Source: an uncultured Filifactor sp. (GTDB taxonomy: Bacteria; Bacillota; Clostridia; Peptostreptococcales; Filifactoraceae). From it: a stretch of DNA of 10,097 nucleotides. Made by a program: the position numbers and the translations under genes. Where the stretch lies: positions 1 to 10,097 of the forward strand of contig CAMYCP010000033.1 of NCBI GenBank assembly GCA_947254385.1, read 5' to 3'. The notes under the pieces were generated by a model that saw only the letters and a list, made by a program, of their open reading frames with translations, was not told the origin of the DNA and did not search any database. Shown one piece after another: positions 7,936 to 10,097 of the stretch; positions within the stretch are counted from its first letter, which is position 1, and every line of letters starts with the position of its first letter.

Positions 7936-9417
7936 TTGAACATATTGAGGGAAAAATCAAGAGAAGTTTTTCAATCGGTTTTTCCGATAGTTGTGATTGT
8001 AATTTTATTGCATTTATTTGTAACCCCCGTAGAAAACTTTGCAATATTTCGCTTTTTGATGGGAGCAGTGTTTGTATATGCGGGGCTTACAATATTTTTA
8101 ACCGGCGTGGATATGGCAATCACCCCGATAGGATCGTCTCTAAGTCGGGCGTTGGCTAAAAGTAACAAGGCGTGGGTACTTCTTTCGATAAGTTTTTTAA
8201 CCGGATTTTTTGTAGCCGTGGCTGAACCCGATCTTGTGATTTTAGCAGATCAGGTTTCAAGTTTAACGGCGGGAGCTTTAAGCAAAACATCTCTAATCAT
8301 ATCCGTATCGCTCGGATTTTCTCTTATGATCTCCTTGGGACTTTTAAGAATTGTATATTCATTTTCCATTAAAAAATTTATATTTATAACCTACCTTGTA
8401 ATTTTTGTACTTACAATTTTAAATCCTCCGGAATTTATAGGAGTTGCGTTCGATGCGTCGGGATCCGCTACGGGGGCGCTCACCGTACCTTTTGTAATGG
8501 CGCTCGCCTTCGGGATAGCAAGCGTACAGAAAAACGGACTTTCAGCGGAAGAAAACAGTTTCGGACTGGTAAACCTTGCATCGGCAGGCGCTATAATCAG
8601 CGTACTTTTGATGAACATGATATCTCCCTCTGAAATTTCATCAGAACAAATAAATTTTTCACCAAATGAAATTACGGGGTTGGTTTTGCCGTTTTTAAAA
8701 ATTATTCCCAAAAATTTTATAGAATCTTTTATATCGCTCTTACCTATATTTTTGATATTTATAATCTTCAACAAACTTTCATTCAATATGCATAAGAACG
8801 CTTACCGTTCGGTCATATTCGGCCTCGTTTACACTCTTATCGGGCTTACACTGTTTTTAGCCGGAGTAAACGGAGGTTTTGCCGAAATTGGAGAATTGTT
8901 AGGTTCAGCCATCGCATCCAAAAACAATTTTGTCCTAACATTATCCATAGGATTTGTTTTAGGAGTAGTAACCGTACTTGCAGAACCTGCCGTACACGTG
9001 CTTACCGAACAGATAGAAAATATCACGGCGGGAACCGTCAAGCGTTCATATGTAATGGTCGCTTTATGTTTGGGAGTGGGAATGTTCATATCGCTTTCAA
9101 TTCTGATGATACTTCGTTCCGAATTTAAACTTCAATATTTTCTGTTTGCAGGATATGCGGCGGCGCTGTTTTTGATGCGTTTTGTATCCATGACTTTTGT
9201 CGGTATGGCGTTCGATTCGGGAGCTGTCGCCTCCGGGCCGATGACCGTAACATTCATATCGGCTTTTACCACGGGAGTTTCTTCAATAAATCCCTCAGCC
9301 GACTCTTTGTCGGGATTCGGAGTAATAGCTATGGTAGCCCTTGCCCCGTTGATTACGATGCAGCTTTTAGGTCTGATATACACTCTAAACGCAAAAAAAA
9401 GAAAGGAGAAAGCATGA
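7936..9417 (+). CDS. DUF1538 family integral membrane protein (tandem-repeat putative transporter)
   Basis: This 493-residue, highly hydrophobic protein looks like DUF1538, a membrane family with no established substrate. It consists of two homologous halves, about 12-226 and 258-480, offset by roughly 253 residues. Matching blocks are FLTGVDMAITPIGSSLS (54-70) with FLAGVNGGFAEIGELLG (307-323), and AEPDLVILADQV (96-107) with AEPAVHVLTEQI (349-360). Further blocks are GVAFDASGSATGALTVPF (169-186) with GMAFDSGAVASGPMTVTF (423-440), and the helices at 209-226 and 461-479. Glycine- and proline-broken segments with embedded acids inside hydrophobic helices suit a transporter or channel. This is inference. 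About 12 membrane helices are likely, with a lysine-rich tail at 487-492. The start is TTG. The stop overlaps the next start as ATGA, so it is translationally coupled to a PII-like protein, a pairing I recall for this family. Confidence 0.9.
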   Translation: MNILREKSREVFQSVFPIVVIVILLHLFVTPVENFAIFRFLMGAVFVYAGLTIFLTGVDMAITPIGSSLSRALAKSNKAWVLLSISFLTGFFVAVAEPDLVILADQVSSLTAGALSKTSLIISVSLGFSLMISLGLLRIVYSFSIKKFIFITYLVIFVLTILNPPEFIGVAFDASGSATGALTVPFVMALAFGIASVQKNGLSAEENSFGLVNLASAGAIISVLLMNMISPSEISSEQINFSPNEITGLVLPFLKIIPKNFIESFISLLPIFLIFIIFNKLSFNMHKNAYRSVIFGLVYTLIGLTLFLAGVNGGFAEIGELLGSAIASKNNFVLTLSIGFVLGVVTVLAEPAVHVLTEQIENITAGTVKRSYVMVALCLGVGMFISLSILMILRSEFKLQYFLFAGYAAALFLMRFVSMTFVGMAFDSGAVASGPMTVTFISAFTTGVSSINPSADSLSGFGVIAMVALAPLITMQLLGLIYTLNAKKRKEKA

Positions 9418-10067
9418 CTATACAAGCACCTTATCTTTTGCTCAGTGTGATAGTAAACCCAAGCGACGGCAAAAAAACGCTGAATATATTAAGAAACCTT
9501 GATGTTTCCGGCGCAACGATAATTCCGGCACGAGGAAAAGTCGACGGCAAATGGCTCAAGTTTTTTGAACTCGACGATGCCGCAAAAGAGATTTACTGGA
9601 CGGTCATACTTAAAAAAAGAGGAGACGAACTTATAAAAGCACTCGGTGAAAGATTGCATTTTGATAAGCCTTACAGAGGTATAGCTTTCACGATACCCGT
9701 GTTTGAAATACTGGGAAACCGTAAAAAAGACGTATCCGAAAGTGAAGAAAGGGATGATAAATATATGTACCGTTGTATAATCGTGATAACCGAAAAAGGT
9801 TTGGGCGATGAAATAATCGACGAGGCGAAAATAGCAGGCGCAAACGGAGCGACAATCATAAATGCAAGGGGTTCGGCGATGGAAGAACAGATAAAATTTT
9901 TCGGTCTGGAGATAAATCCCGAAAAAGAAGTAATCATGATAATATCAGAAGAAGACAAGACCGATGAAATCTCTCAAAGCATAAATAAAAAATTCAACCT
10001 TGAAAAACCCGGTCACGGTATACTTTTTACCATGCCGGTTGAAGACGTATACGGTCTTAGAACGTGA
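9414..10067 (+). CDS. Tandem PII-like (GlnB-fold) regulatory protein, two domains
   Basis: This 217-residue protein is two PII-like domains joined by a charged linker (about 102-117). Domain 1 (about 7-101) and domain 2 (about 118-214) align along their length. GATIIPARG (33-41) matches GATIINARG (145-153), KFFELD (49-54) matches KFFGLE (161-166), and FDKPYRGIAFTIPV (83-96) matches LEKPGHGILFTMPV (196-209). The last block corresponds to the GxGKIFVxPV region of GlnB, part of the nucleotide-binding pocket in true PII proteins. The T-loop region between the blocks is short and lacks a recognisable uridylylation tyrosine, so this is not classical nitrogen-regulatory GlnB. PII proteins act as trimers that bind channels or enzymes; two domains in one chain would change that geometry. 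AAGGAG (9403-9408) precedes the ATG. Its job is probably to sense a ligand and control the DUF1538 protein. Confidence 0.88.
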   Translation: MTIQAPYLLLSVIVNPSDGKKTLNILRNLDVSGATIIPARGKVDGKWLKFFELDDAAKEIYWTVILKKRGDELIKALGERLHFDKPYRGIAFTIPVFEILGNRKKDVSESEERDDKYMYRCIIVITEKGLGDEIIDEAKIAGANGATIINARGSAMEEQIKFFGLEINPEKEVIMIISEEDKTDEISQSINKKFNLEKPGHGILFTMPVEDVYGLRT

Positions 10068-10097
10068 AAAGAAAATTAGCCTTAAAGTTCATTTTAA
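10064..10097 (+). CDS. Possible start of a further gene, cut by the window edge
   Basis: GTG at 10064 overlaps the TGA stop of the PII-like gene (GTGA) and opens a frame that stays open to the window end, encoding MKRKLALKFIL. The basic start followed by hydrophobic residues could be a signal peptide or membrane anchor, and the overlap is typical of coupled genes. Against it, I see no good ribosome binding site just upstream, and only 11 codons are visible. Confidence 0.3.
   Translation, partial: MKRKLALKFIL

Noticed and set aside
8391..9425. - strand open frames opposite the DUF1538 gene
   Set aside because: They are antisense to a gene with two matching repeats. Their Ser/Thr/Pro-rich sequence is what the complement of a hydrophobic membrane gene gives.

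Overview
The window looks like chromosomal DNA from an anaerobic, low-to-moderate GC bacterium. A Bacillota (Clostridia/Tissierellia-like) host fits best, and a Treponema-like spirochaete is the main alternative. The reasons are an oxygen-sensitive 2-hydroxyacyl-CoA dehydratase activase-type protein, strong GGAGG-type ribosome binding sites, use of ATG, GTG and TTG starts, and AT-rich intergenic DNA. The taxonomic call is inference. There are five complete genes on the + strand, one very large gene on the - strand, and possibly the first codons of another gene at the right edge. I saw no rRNA, tRNA, CRISPR array, insertion sequence or phage gene.

Left part (1-4361): a 1423-residue protein is read leftwards. 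It has two tandem BadF/HgdC-type ATPase modules, then a cysteine cluster, then a long region resembling the HgdB-like/DUF2229 part of giant activases. Its stop codon touches a perfect 19-bp hairpin (48-90) with T-runs on both sides, which should terminate transcription in both directions.

Divergent intergenic region (4362-4594): this 233-bp stretch holds a candidate promoter for each direction and two perfect inverted repeats. One is a 12-bp-arm palindrome (4408-4433) just downstream of the leftward promoter. The other is an 8-bp-arm repeat (4541-4557) that covers the -35 of the rightward promoter. Both look like repressor sites.

Right part (4595-10097): in order, a metallophosphoesterase started at GTG; a membrane protein with four predicted helices and a soluble tail; an alpha-phosphohexomutase of the phosphoglucomutase type; a DUF1538 integral membrane protein started at TTG; and a protein made of two PII-like (GlnB-fold) domains. 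The last four genes are separated by 24 bp, 15 bp and a 4-bp ATGA overlap, so they are probably one operon. The metallophosphoesterase is 95 bp upstream of them and may be co-transcribed.

The most interesting unit is the final pair. A two-repeat membrane protein of unknown substrate is translationally coupled to a two-repeat PII-like protein, which suggests a transporter or channel with its own dedicated cytoplasmic sensor. How phosphoglucomutase relates to this pair is unknown. The giant activase has no dehydratase subunit or CoA-transferase gene next to it in this window.
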